A DNA stretch of 33,642 nucleotides, taken from positions 1-33,642 of the forward strand of contig JADFLR010000041.1 of assembly GCA_022564295.1 (NCBI GenBank). Reading direction: 5' to 3'. Source of the stretch: Bacteroidota bacterium. GTDB lineage: Bacteria; Bacteroidota; Ignavibacteria; Ignavibacteriales; Ignavibacteriaceae. The position numbers were made by a program, and so were the translations under genes. Under the pieces are notes generated by a model. It saw only the letters and a list, made by a program, of their open reading frames with translations, did not search any database and was not told the origin of the DNA. Position 1 is the stretch's first letter, and every line of letters starts with the position of its first letter. Of the stretch, positions 17,346 through 24,638 are shown piece by piece.

Positions 17346-17981
17346 ATGAATTTAGTTGTTGGTCAAAAATGCAGATGTTCTTTCTTTTTTACTTTTATTT
17401 TATCTCTGTACTTAGTGCTTGGTTGTTCAGAATCACATCCACCTGAATCTTCACTGCCGCACGTTAAAATGAAGACTGCACTGGGAGATATTATCTTAGA
17501 GATCGATACTATAAATGCACCGGTTACTGCGGCAAACTTTTTAAAATATGTCGATGATAAAATTTTTAATTCAGCATTCTTTTATAGAGTTGTCAGGATG
17601 GATAACCAGCCAAATAATAAAATAAAAATTGAAGTGATCCAGGGCGGACTTGGATTTGATGATAGCCCTTTAAGTCTCTCCCCAATTGAACATGAAACAA
17701 CGGATAAAACTGGTATTCTGCATAAAGATGGAGTGATATCAATGGCAAGGATGGAACCCGGTACAGCTAGCTCTGAAATTTTCATCTGCGTTGGTGACCA
17801 GCCTGAATTGGATTTTGGCGGAAAAAGAAATCCGGATGGACAGGGATTCGCTGCCTTCGGTAAAGTTATGAAAGGGATGGATGTAGTGAGGAATATTCAA
17901 TCTAAACCAAATAAAGAACAAATGCTTGTTACACCGGTAAATATTATTGAAGTTGTAATGATGAAACCGGCTAATGATTAA
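17346..17981 (+). CDS. Cyclophilin-type peptidyl-prolyl isomerase lipoprotein
   Basis: 211 residues. A lipobox L-V-L-G-C27 follows a hydrophobic stretch, so the protein is probably a lipoprotein. The cyclophilin domain begins at V-K-M-K-T-A-L-G-D-I-I-L-E and includes A-P-V-T-A-A-N-F, F-F-Y-R-V-V, V-I-Q-G-G-L-G, G-V-I-S-M-A-R, S-E-I-F-I-C-V and F-A-A-F-G-K-V-M-K-G-M-D-V-V. The catalytic arginine is in F-Y-R-V-V. It differs from the common form by a short insert before I-Q-G-G and by the lack of the central tryptophan. Role: prolyl isomerisation of envelope proteins. Starts ATG after AAGGTGAT. Followed by a sulfatase 38 bases on. Confidence 0.88.
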   Translation: MNLVVGQKCRCSFFFTFILSLYLVLGCSESHPPESSLPHVKMKTALGDIILEIDTINAPVTAANFLKYVDDKIFNSAFFYRVVRMDNQPNNKIKIEVIQGGLGFDDSPLSLSPIEHETTDKTGILHKDGVISMARMEPGTASSEIFICVGDQPELDFGGKRNPDGQGFAAFGKVMKGMDVVRNIQSKPNKEQMLVTPVNIIEVVMMKPAND

Positions 17982-18019
17982 TAATGTAGATTGTAGAATT
18001 AGAAATTGAAGGAATTGAA

Positions 18020-19873
18020 ATGAAAGATGATTTGTATAATTTCCAGGACAACGAAACGGAGCAGCTTAAACAGTATGAAAACGTATTCACACTTGGTAAC
18101 GTGGTAACATGCAAAGGAAATATTAAAGCATCTTTTCTACATGGAAAGCAGGTTGTATTTCATTATATGAAAAAAATTATTAAAAGTAAATCCTCGAAAG
18201 AAAAATCCAGTTGGAAAGTGGATTATATAATTCGAAACATCATAGTTCAATATTTCCTCTTCTTGATAATTGTTGGAAGTTTATATTCGTGTTCGAATCC
18301 ATCCCAAGAGAGCAAACAAGATCAAAGACCAAATATCCTGTTAATTGTTGCTGATGACCTGGGATATGCTGACCTTGGTTGTTATGGGGGTGATATTGAG
18401 ACTCCGAATATAGATCGACTGGCTTCTACCGGATTGCGATTTAGCAATTTTCATACCTCACCTCTTTGTGCACCTACCAGGGCTATGCTGCTTTCGGGAA
18501 ACGACAATCACATTGCGGGGATGGGTGTACAAAGTCTTGTTACAAACGAATTCGGATATGAAGGTAAGCTGACCGACCGCATAGCCATCATACCCGAAGT
18601 CCTTGGAAATGCAGGGTATCACACGTACATGGCAGGCAAATGGCACCTTGGAATGGATTCATTATCAAATCCTAACCAAAAAGGTTTTGAACATTCATTT
18701 GTAAATCTCAGGGGTGCGGGAAACCATTACAATGATCAAGGCATATTTAAGGAAACCCCAGTTACAATCTATACTGAAGATGGTAAACCCGCTAAGTGGG
18801 AAAATGGTAAGTACTCAACAGATTACTACACAGATAAATTGATACAGTACATTGATATTAATAAGGGAGACGGGAAACCGTTTTTCGTCTTTGCAGCATA
18901 TACCTCTCCACATTGGCCGTTACAGGCAGATGAAAAATATTGGAAGAAATATGAAGGTCGTTATGATGATGGATATGAAAAATTGAAAGAAAGAAGATTT
19001 GAAAGTCTTAAAAGAGTTGGAATGGTTCCCGAAAACGCAGTTCTTCCTCCAAATCATGAAAGAGTAATTCCGTGGGATTCCTTATCTGAAGCAGAAAAAA
19101 AGAAGGAAGCCCGGAAGATGGAACTTTATGCCGGTATGGTCGATAATCTCGATTTCAATATCGGTCGATTAATACAACACCTGAAAGATATTGGAGAATT
19201 TGAAAATACCTTGATACTTTTTATGTCAGATAACGGAGCCGCTTCTGAAGATTTTTATTACCACGATACCTATGGTCCATTCATTCGTGAAAATTTTAAT
19301 GATGACTATGAAAACATGGGAAAACCTAATTCATTTATATCCTATGGTCCACAATGGGCGGAAGCTGGTTCTTCACCGTTTCGATATTTTAAGGGACATA
19401 TTACAGAAGGTGGTATCACAGCTCCAATGATTATATCCGGGCCTGGTGTAGAAAAGAAAAATGAAATTTATGCCGGATTGGTGACCCTGATGGACATTGC
19501 TCCGAGTTTTTACCAGGCAGCCGGGACTGAATACCCTGCAACCTTCAGAAATAAAAAAATATATCCTCTTAAAGGAAAATCATTTATGAATCTTATCTCC
19601 GGTGCGGCAGAACAGGTACATGACGAAGAATATATTTTTGGTTTGGAACACCGCGGCAGAGCAATGCTGAGAAAAGGTGATTGGAAGATTGTCAATAACA
19701 ATCCTCCATTTCAACCTGAGAATTTTAAGTTGTATAATCTTTTTAATGATCTGGCAGAACTTAATGATCTAAGGGAACAGGAAAAGGATAAGTATGAAGA
19801 ATTAATGGACGAATGGTTTAAATTCTCTAAGGAAATAAAAGCGCAATTCCCAAGTCCTGAAGGAGAAGAGTAA
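18020..19873 (+). CDS. Sulfatase (arylsulfatase family, formylglycine Cys type)
   Basis: 617 residues as drawn. The core starts R-P-N-I-L-L-I-V-A-D-D-L-G-Y-A-D-L-G-C-Y-G-G, with the metal-binding D-D. The maturation motif is C150-A-P-T-R, so an anaerobic or FGE-type sulfatase-maturing enzyme must exist elsewhere. T-Y-M-A-G-K-W-H-L-G and L-F-M-S-D-N-G-A supply the other active-site groups. It hydrolyses sulfate esters, probably outside the cytoplasm. Odd: 49 hydrophilic residues precede an internal ATG (18167) that opens a lysine-rich leader, a hydrophobic segment and L-Y-S-C, a lipobox. That ATG may be the true start of a lipoprotein; the upstream ATG does have AAGGA 7 bases before it. Confidence 0.9.
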   Translation: MKDDLYNFQDNETEQLKQYENVFTLGNVVTCKGNIKASFLHGKQVVFHYMKKIIKSKSSKEKSSWKVDYIIRNIIVQYFLFLIIVGSLYSCSNPSQESKQDQRPNILLIVADDLGYADLGCYGGDIETPNIDRLASTGLRFSNFHTSPLCAPTRAMLLSGNDNHIAGMGVQSLVTNEFGYEGKLTDRIAIIPEVLGNAGYHTYMAGKWHLGMDSLSNPNQKGFEHSFVNLRGAGNHYNDQGIFKETPVTIYTEDGKPAKWENGKYSTDYYTDKLIQYIDINKGDGKPFFVFAAYTSPHWPLQADEKYWKKYEGRYDDGYEKLKERRFESLKRVGMVPENAVLPPNHERVIPWDSLSEAEKKKEARKMELYAGMVDNLDFNIGRLIQHLKDIGEFENTLILFMSDNGAASEDFYYHDTYGPFIRENFNDDYENMGKPNSFISYGPQWAEAGSSPFRYFKGHITEGGITAPMIISGPGVEKKNEIYAGLVTLMDIAPSFYQAAGTEYPATFRNKKIYPLKGKSFMNLISGAAEQVHDEEYIFGLEHRGRAMLRKGDWKIVNNNPPFQPENFKLYNLFNDLAELNDLREQEKDKYEELMDEWFKFSKEIKAQFPSPEGEE

Positions 19874-20005
19874 GTAAATTCAGAAGCAGTAATTTGTTAC
19901 ACATTTCCTTTCATCTTCTAGGTGGAATTTACTAGCTAAAGAAAAGTATGTAACTTGGAAACAAGATCATCAATAATTCATTCAGATAAATATGAGGAAA
20001 TAGAT

Positions 20006-20998
20006 ATGCGAAGAATCCTATTATTTTTATTGCTCTTTTTAAGCGCAAGTAACTGGCAAATTATTTATACATGGAATTCTTCGAGTCACGGAATTGTTGC
20101 AATTATTGCTTATGATTTGATGGATACCGAATCCAGAAACAAGGTGCTTGATCTTATCAAACATCATCCAAGGTATAAGGAAGATTTTATTGATGCACTG
20201 CCTGATACATCAAAATTCTGGACTCAAACAGAAAGAGAGCAATGGATCTTTGCTCAAATTGCACGTTGGTCGGATATCGCAAGAGGATTTAAAGATGAGA
20301 TGAGGGATAAATATCATCATAGTACATGGCATTATATAAATCTTGGTGTTTTCCCGAATGAGAAATTAAAAGATGAATTTGGCACTTCTTTGCCATCAAA
20401 TACAAATTTAATTTACAATGATGCTTCGGAATTTGAAAGAATGAATATAATGGAAGCATTAGGTTATATTTCAGAACAGTTTGAATCGGAAGCAACTACC
20501 AAGATGGAAAAAGCTGTTCTCTTGTGCTGGTTATTTCATCTCGTTGGGGATCTACACCAACCTTTACACTCTTCGGCAATGTTCACACCAAGATTGTTCA
20601 GTAAAGGTGATCGTGGTGGAAATAGTATTAAAGTTGGTAAATATAATCTGCATTCTACCTGGGATTGGGCTTTGGGAGGTGAAAGAGAAATATCGAAGAT
20701 GGCTGATTTTTCGGATGCCATTCGTAAAGATGAAAAATTAAATTCTATCGGTATAAATGCAAAAGAAGAGCTCAATTTTAATCGCTGGTTAGAAGAGAGC
20801 TATAGTTTGGCGAAAAGTATAGCGTACACAGAAGATGTTCGTGATACAGTGGCGTCAGCAGAAAATTCCAACTCAACTGAGTTCCCTTCTTTTACAATGA
20901 ACGATGAATACAAATTTAATATGGAGGAAGCTGCTAAAGAAAGAGTTGTACAGGCAGGATACAGGTTAAGTGCAATATTAGATTTAATTAACCTTTAA
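20006..20998 (+). CDS. Exported S1/P1-type zinc nuclease
   Basis: 330 residues from ATG 20006, preferred over a TTG 51 bases upstream because GAGGAA lies 6 bases before it and it begins the signal peptide (R-R-I-L-L-F-L-L-L-F). Cleavage before W23 would free the tryptophan that in this family is the first residue and a zinc ligand. Further ligands: S-S-H-G, H-Y-I-N-L, the H-x3-D motif in H-L-V-G-D-L-H-Q-P-L-H, and D-R-G-G-N-S with N-L-H-S-T-W-D. It cleaves single-stranded DNA and RNA and mononucleotide 3'-phosphates outside the cell, likely for phosphate scavenging. Length is somewhat above the family's usual 270-300. Confidence 0.9.
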   Translation: MRRILLFLLLFLSASNWQIIYTWNSSSHGIVAIIAYDLMDTESRNKVLDLIKHHPRYKEDFIDALPDTSKFWTQTEREQWIFAQIARWSDIARGFKDEMRDKYHHSTWHYINLGVFPNEKLKDEFGTSLPSNTNLIYNDASEFERMNIMEALGYISEQFESEATTKMEKAVLLCWLFHLVGDLHQPLHSSAMFTPRLFSKGDRGGNSIKVGKYNLHSTWDWALGGEREISKMADFSDAIRKDEKLNSIGINAKEELNFNRWLEESYSLAKSIAYTEDVRDTVASAENSNSTEFPSFTMNDEYKFNMEEAAKERVVQAGYRLSAILDLINL

Positions 20999-21124
20999 TA
21001 TTTCAAATAGCGATAGAATAATTAAACGAAATGATTGCCAGTGCAAAACAAATAATATTATTTTTATTAACTTGTTGTATCGTTACTAACTAGGAAAATA
21101 AATCATCTTAAAATTTGAGGAGTT

Positions 21125-21484
21125 ATGAAATTTCTCGGTATCCGTTTTTGTTCTGTATCTGAAAATGCAGAAGAGCTTGCTAAATTTCTTGGCGATGGGT
21201 TGGGGCTTGAAACTCAAAATTTTCAAGATTTAAATTCATCACAAGAGTTTTCAGGAGCGGTTTTTCCTGCAGGTGATAGCTGGATAGAGGTTTGGAAAGA
21301 AGGGCCCGGTATGCCCAAAGGTATAATGCTGCAAATTATTGTGGACGATGCAGATGCCTGGGCTGCAAGAGCAAAAGAGAACGGTTTGGATCCGGAAGGA
21401 CCAATCGATGAACATGGAGAACGAATATATTATTTGCAAGCTCCCGGGGGACTGCCTGTTTCTTTTCAATCAAAACTTGAATAA
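21125..21484 (+). CDS. VOC-family (glyoxalase/bleomycin-resistance fold) protein
   Basis: 119 residues, a single VOC module pair: M-K-F-L-G-I-R-F-C-S-V then E-L-A-K-F-L-G-D-G-L-G-L-E, and the second half G-I-M-L-Q-I-I-V-D-D-A-D-A-W with A-P-G-G-L-P-V-S-F at the end. The usual R-D-P-x-G motif is replaced by Q-A-P-G-G. GAGG lies 5 bases before the ATG. Substrate unknown. First of a run of small forward genes; 24 bases separate it from the next, so they are probably co-transcribed. Such VOC genes are frequent in cassette arrays. Confidence 0.75.
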   Translation: MKFLGIRFCSVSENAEELAKFLGDGLGLETQNFQDLNSSQEFSGAVFPAGDSWIEVWKEGPGMPKGIMLQIIVDDADAWAARAKENGLDPEGPIDEHGERIYYLQAPGGLPVSFQSKLE

Positions 21485-21508
21485 AATTTTATAAAGAAAG
21501 GTGATTCA

Positions 21509-21772
21509 TTGAATATAACTGATATATCTTTGGAAGCTCTTGAGAACGCATTATCTGCCGCAGGCGAAAGCCATCATGATTACGAACTTAATAAATTAAG
21601 CGGTGTGCGTGACGAGCAATGGGCTGGTTGGTACTCTGCCTATGTTTTAGGACGACTCGGCGACTTTGTATCTCCGACCACTTTAACGAATTGGTTAGAA
21701 GAAGTTCCCAATGATGAAAATTGGTCTGCTTTGGCATCAAAATATGTGCTTAGTAAACTAAGTTCAGTGTGA
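21509..21772 (+). CDS. Small unknown protein, cassette-like
   Basis: 87 residues starting at TTG with AAAGGTGA just upstream. Acidic and helical; D-E-Q-W-A-G-W-Y-S-A-Y-V-L-G-R-L-G-D-F and W-S-A-L-A-S-K-Y-V-L look like conserved family text. I do not recognise a characterised family, though small proteins with a W-A-x-W-Y-A-A-Y-x-L-G block are, to my memory, often found beside VOC and DUF2834 genes. No signal peptide or membrane segment. Directly after the VOC gene, so perhaps its partner. Confidence 0.6.
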   Translation: MNITDISLEALENALSAAGESHHDYELNKLSGVRDEQWAGWYSAYVLGRLGDFVSPTTLTNWLEEVPNDENWSALASKYVLSKLSSV

Positions 21773-21828
21773 TGTTTGAAATAAGAAATTTGCTTAATTT
21801 TGATTTGGCATTGTTCACTGAGTACTTG

Positions 21829-21869
21829 CCAAAAATCAAGTGCGAGCATTTCCTGTTAAATATAAGTTA
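21829..21869 (+). repeat. 41-nt repeat, copy 2 (upstream of the DUF2834 gene)
   Basis: Matches copy 1 (14008-14048) at 34 of 41 positions and ends exactly 25 bases before the DUF2834 start codon. The first block forms GTACTTG / CAAGTGC with one G-U pair around an 8-base A-rich loop. GTTAAAT in it also fits GTTRRRY. The preceding R-type half expected of a complete attC was not found. Confidence 0.6.
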
Positions 21870-21894
21870 GTCATTTCATATTGAAAGGAGAAAC

Positions 21895-22200
21895 ATGAAG
21901 AAATTATATCTATTACTAGCTGTCATAGGGGCTATTGTTCCTTATTTTTTCTTTTTCCAATTCATCCAGGCTGAAGGGATAAACATATCTGCTTTTGTTT
22001 CTGCACTTTTTGTAAATGGTGCTGCTGGTGGCTTTACCGCGGATGTTTTGCTGTCATCCTTTATCTTCTGGTTATTTATGTTTAAGCAAGTCAAAGAATC
22101 AAGTGGTCCAAAACCATATCTATTTATTGTTCTAAATCTTACTATTGGGCTGTCCTGTGCTTTGCCGGCTTATCTATATGCACGAGAGAAAGCGAAATAA
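21895..22200 (+). CDS. DUF2834 small membrane protein
   Basis: 101 residues with three hydrophobic segments: the N-terminal K-K-L-Y-L-L-L-A-V-I-G, then S-F-I-F-W-L-F-M-F, and L-F-I-V-L-N-L-T-I-G-L-S. Conserved text includes G-A-I-V-P-Y-F-F-F, F-V-N-G-A-A-G-G-F-T-A-D and A-L-P-A-Y-L-Y-A-R-E, the pattern of DUF2834. Function unknown. GAAAGGAG lies 6 bases before the ATG. DUF2834 genes are recurrent in integron cassettes, and this one is bordered by a 41-nt repeat before and an attC-like site after it. Confidence 0.8.
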   Translation: MKKLYLLLAVIGAIVPYFFFFQFIQAEGINISAFVSALFVNGAAGGFTADVLLSSFIFWLFMFKQVKESSGPKPYLFIVLNLTIGLSCALPAYLYAREKAK

Positions 22201-22243
22201 TGAAAAACTTGAAGTATGATTATCAGCATTACTACATAAATGT

Positions 22244-22315
22244 GTCCAACAAAGAGCTGCACATTATCGCGAATCCGACGCTCTCAATAGTGGGAGGTGA
22301 GTTCACCCGTTAGCT
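22244..22315 (+). repeat. attC-like recombination site
   Basis: 72 bases, the size of a short integron attC. The left box GTCCAAC (22244-22250) and the right box GTTAGCT (22309-22315) share the AAC/GTT ends. Just inside, GAGCTGCAC (22254-22262) pairs with GTGAGTTC (22297-22304) through eight pairs, one G-T, with G22259 left unpaired: the single extra base on the left inner box is the known asymmetry of attC sites. The spacers are 3 and 4 bases, and the loop holds a further CTCTC/GGGAG hairpin. It lies 45 bases before the next gene. Weak point: only about five of seven outer-box positions pair. No integrase gene is in the window. Confidence 0.5.
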
Positions 22316-22359
22316 GGTTAATCAGCATTGCATCTTATAAATTGAAAAGGGGTTTAGAA

Positions 22360-22732
22360 GTGAGAGCAAGTTCTGTAATTGTGTTTGTTAGCAACATGAA
22401 AAGATCTGTATCGTTTTACAGGGATAAGCTCGGTCTTCCTCTGAAGTTCGAAACTCCCCAATGGAGCGAGTTCGCAACTGATGGCGCAACTATGGCGCTT
22501 CACCAAAGTAGAAAGTATCAATTCTGCTGAAGACAATCCACAAGAACTCCCCGCGGGTCGTTGCCGTCCCGGTTTAAGTGTTCTCAATCTTGATGAATTC
22601 CATGAAAGAATGATTGAAAATCATATAACCTGCATTCAGGAACCAGAGGAGACTTTTGGTACTCTGATTGCACAGTATTTAGATCCCGACGGTTTATCAA
22701 TATCTGTCAGTGAGGAGAGAAAAAGCAGCTAA
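22360..22732 (+). pseudogene. VOC-family gene broken by a frameshift
   Basis: GTG 22360, seven bases after AAGGGG, starts V-I-V-F-V-S-N-M-K-R-S-V-S-F-Y-R-D-K-L-G-L-P, a clear VOC N-terminus, and continues to A-T-M-A-L-H-Q before hitting TGA at 22530. From about 22500 the next frame continues the same protein: S-A-E-D-N-P-Q-E-L-P-A-G-R-C-R-P-G-L-S-V, then Y-L-D-P-D-G-L-S-I-S-V to TAA 22732. The join is a one-base slip near 22490-22515; I see no slippery heptamer with a downstream knot, so a true mutation or an assembly error is likelier than programmed shifting. The stop codon overlaps GCTAACAA, as at the start of an attC. Confidence 0.75.
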
Positions 22733-23078
22733 CAAGAGACTGCTGTTGATCCTTCGTCAAGCTCAGGACAAGGTTTTTCTTTCATCTTGGTTATATATCG
22801 AAGAGGCGAATGCCATTATTGTGGACTCAAAGAGACAACCAAAACAGTGAGGGTGGGGGATGTTGGCGTGAAGGGCGTATCCATTCTACTAAATATTTTT
22901 AAAATCCATTACTTGCTGATCATTAAGTTTATTTATCTTGACTTTCAACAAAAATTATCTCAAGTTAATAGTCAAACAATATTTTCTACACCTTGGACGA
23001 GGTTGTGGAGCGGATTATAGCACTTATCAGAATACTCTTACCATAACTTAGACCCCCTGAAGTTTAGGATAAATTATA
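22733..23078. other. Intergenic region (346 bases) with cassette and repeat relics
   Basis: Begins with GCTAACAAGAG, which looks like the left half of an attC, but no right half was found; a copy of the TCCTTCG repeat (22747-22771) sits where the inner part should be. A 77-codon frame at 22787-23020 starts Cys/His-rich and then becomes I/L/F-rich with no family signal, so I do not call it. Nothing else recognised. Confidence 0.45.
22747..22771 (+). repeat. TCCTTCG-type palindromic repeat, copy 1
   Basis: 25 bases, TGATCCTTCGTCAAGCTCAG then GACAA. Its ends TCCT and AGGA are inverted. Two further copies lie at 23801 and 28850. It resembles the widely dispersed CCTTCGACAAGCTCAGG element of environmental genomes (from memory). 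Here it lies in non-coding DNA, inside a broken attC-like site. Confidence 0.7.
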
Positions 23079-23864
23079 ATGTGGAAAACTTATAAGTGGA
23101 AATTATCAAAAAATTTATCTTTACTTTTTATTGCGTGTATTTTATTCCAACTAACTGCCTTTGCACAGCAAGGGTGGATTGAACAAACTAGTGGGACAAT
23201 ATGGCCGTTAACTGCTGTCAGCTTCATCGATTCAGATAACGGCACGGCTGTGGGTTATGAAGGAACAATCCTAAGAACTACTGACGGCGGAACAACTTGG
23301 ACATCACAAACAAGCGTAACAAAAAACCATTTAGAAGGTGTCAGCTTCACCGATTCAAATAACGGTACTGTTGTAGGACAATATGGAACCATCCTAAGAA
23401 CAACTGACGGAGGTACAACCTGGACATCACAATCAAGCGGACCAACAGAACGGTTGAATGCTGTCAGCTTCATCGATTCAGATAACGGTACTGTTGTAGG
23501 ACAATATGGAACCATCCTAAGAACAACAAATGGCGGTGTTTCTTTTGTTAAAGAGGAAGAGATTGAAGAAATACCAACTGATTACACCCTAAGTCAGAAT
23601 TACCCCAATCCATTTAACCCAAGTACAAGTATACAGTATGCAGTAAGTAGTAGGCAATTTGTTAGCTTGAAGGTTTATGATTTACTCGGAAGGGAAATTG
23701 CAACAATCGTTAACGAAGAAAAACCTGCAGGTAATTATGAAGTAAGTTTCGATGCCGCAAACCTAACCAGCGGAATATATCTCTATAAAATTCAGTCTGG
23801 TGATCCTTCGTCAGGCTCAGGACAGAGCTATACTGATGTGAAGAAGATGATCCTCCTACGGTAG
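23079..23864 (+). CDS. T9SS-sorted protein with YCF48-like repeats
   Basis: 261 residues. A signal peptide (cleavage near A-F-A-Q-Q) is followed by three repeats of about 41 residues with V-S-F-x-D-S-x-N-G-T-x-V-G and G-T-I-L-R-T-T-(D/N)-G-G; two of these have the YCF48/PSII-stability form I-L-R-T-T-D-G-G-T-T-W. The last 80 residues are a T9SS sorting domain: N-Y-P-N-P-F-N-P, L-K-V-Y-D-L-L-G-R-E-I-A, P-A-G-N-Y-E-V-S-F-D-A, G-I-Y-L-Y-K-I-Q, ending K-K-M-I-L-L-R. A nine-residue D-P-S-S-G-S-G-Q-S insert near the end is encoded by a dispersed repeat. Three blades are few for a beta-propeller, so it may be a shrunken or growing array. Secreted and probably surface-bound. Confidence 0.85.
   Translation: MWKTYKWKLSKNLSLLFIACILFQLTAFAQQGWIEQTSGTIWPLTAVSFIDSDNGTAVGYEGTILRTTDGGTTWTSQTSVTKNHLEGVSFTDSNNGTVVGQYGTILRTTDGGTTWTSQSSGPTERLNAVSFIDSDNGTVVGQYGTILRTTNGGVSFVKEEEIEEIPTDYTLSQNYPNPFNPSTSIQYAVSSRQFVSLKVYDLLGREIATIVNEEKPAGNYEVSFDAANLTSGIYLYKIQSGDPSSGSGQSYTDVKKMILLR
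23801..23825 (+). repeat. TCCTTCG-type repeat, copy 2, inside a sorting domain
   Basis: Differs from copy 1 at two positions. It lies in frame in the gene ending at 23864 and encodes G-D-P-S-S-G-S-G-Q, a stretch absent from the homologous tail of the gene ending at 31731. Confidence 0.75.
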
Positions 23865-24068
23865 TCTGCCAGTTAGTGGTGGGACTACGAGGGATTGGTT
23901 TTAATTTGATAAAGCATAGAAGAAGAGAATATTATAGGATAAAAGTTAATTCAGTTACTCTCTTTATAATGAGGAGCGATAAAATATTATGAATAATAAA
24001 AGAGTATCACCCAAATTTATTGTCATTCCTTTAATCGTACCTTCTTCAGGTTTCAATCTGAGGCTGAT

Positions 24069-24122
24069 CCCGCATTGCGGGAAAATCTCTTTCTCTCATT
24101 CGGATCGAGATGGAGTTTTCTT
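24069..24122 (+). repeat. Hairpin plus 37-nt intergenic repeat, copy A
   Basis: CCCGC-ATT-GCGGG (24069-24081) forms a 5-bp hairpin; three bases on begins ATCTCTTTCTCTCATTCGG followed by ATCGAGATGGAGTTTTC. The same core recurs at 27828 and 28727. Lies between the end of a T9SS-protein gene and the end of ribH, two converging genes. Could act as a bidirectional terminator or be a miniature mobile element. Confidence 0.55.
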
Positions 24123-24157
24123 ATCATCACTTTATTTTCCCTGACTTTTATCCTGGG

Positions 24158-24619
24158 TTAAAGCTTTGTTAACAGGTTTACCATTTCAATTGCTGATAGA
24201 GCAGCATCCCATCCTTTATTGCCTGCTTTTATCCCCGCTCGTTCTAATGCCTGTTCGATTGTATCGGATGTTATAATACCGAATATAACAGGTACACCTG
24301 TTTCCAAACCAACATTGGCAACACCTTTGGACACTTCCGAAGCTATATATTCAAAATGCGGAGTACCGCCGCGAATTACAGCACCGAGACATATTATTGC
24401 ATCATACTTAGAAGATTGAGCCATCTTTTTTGCTGCTAAAGGTATTTCAAAAGAACCTGGAACCCAGGCAACTGTTATACTATCATTTTTACATTCGTGG
24501 CGCAATAAACAATCACGGGCACCTGATAGTAGCTGTGTTGATATCAATTCATTAAACCTGCTTATAACTATTCCAAATTTTTTGTTTTTTGCGGTTAGAT
24601 TTCCTTCTATAATTTTCAC
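24158..24619 (-). CDS. ribH: 6,7-dimethyl-8-ribityllumazine synthase
   Basis: 153 residues starting at GTG with AAGGAG about 9 bases upstream. Family text is complete: F-G-I-V-I-S-R-F-N, then [25 protein letters not shown] (with the catalytic His), and [17 protein letters not shown] at the usual place. It condenses the DHBP made by RibBA with 5-amino-6-ribitylaminouracil, giving the substrate for riboflavin synthase; particles are usually 60-mers or pentamers. Last gene of the reverse ribDEBAH operon, 19 bases after ribBA. Its 3' side faces repeat copy A. Confidence 0.96.
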   Translation of the reverse strand: MKIIEGNLTAKNKKFGIVISRFNELISTQLLSGARDCLLRHECKNDSITVAWVPGSFEIPLAAKKMAQSSKYDAIICLGAVIRGGTPHFEYIASEVSKGVANVGLETGVPVIFGIITSDTIEQALERAGIKAGNKGWDAALSAIEMVNLLTKL

Positions 24620-24638
24620 TCTTTTCGCTCCTTTATTT

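Noticed and set aside
22787-23020. Forward reading frame of 77 codons with C-H-Y-C near its start
   Set aside because: The first part looked like a zinc motif, but the rest is I/L/F-rich run-on with no second Cys pair and no good start.
23160-23540. CRISPR array
   Set aside because: The regular repeats are coding YCF48-like units of about 123 bases with related, not unique, spacers; no cas genes are near.
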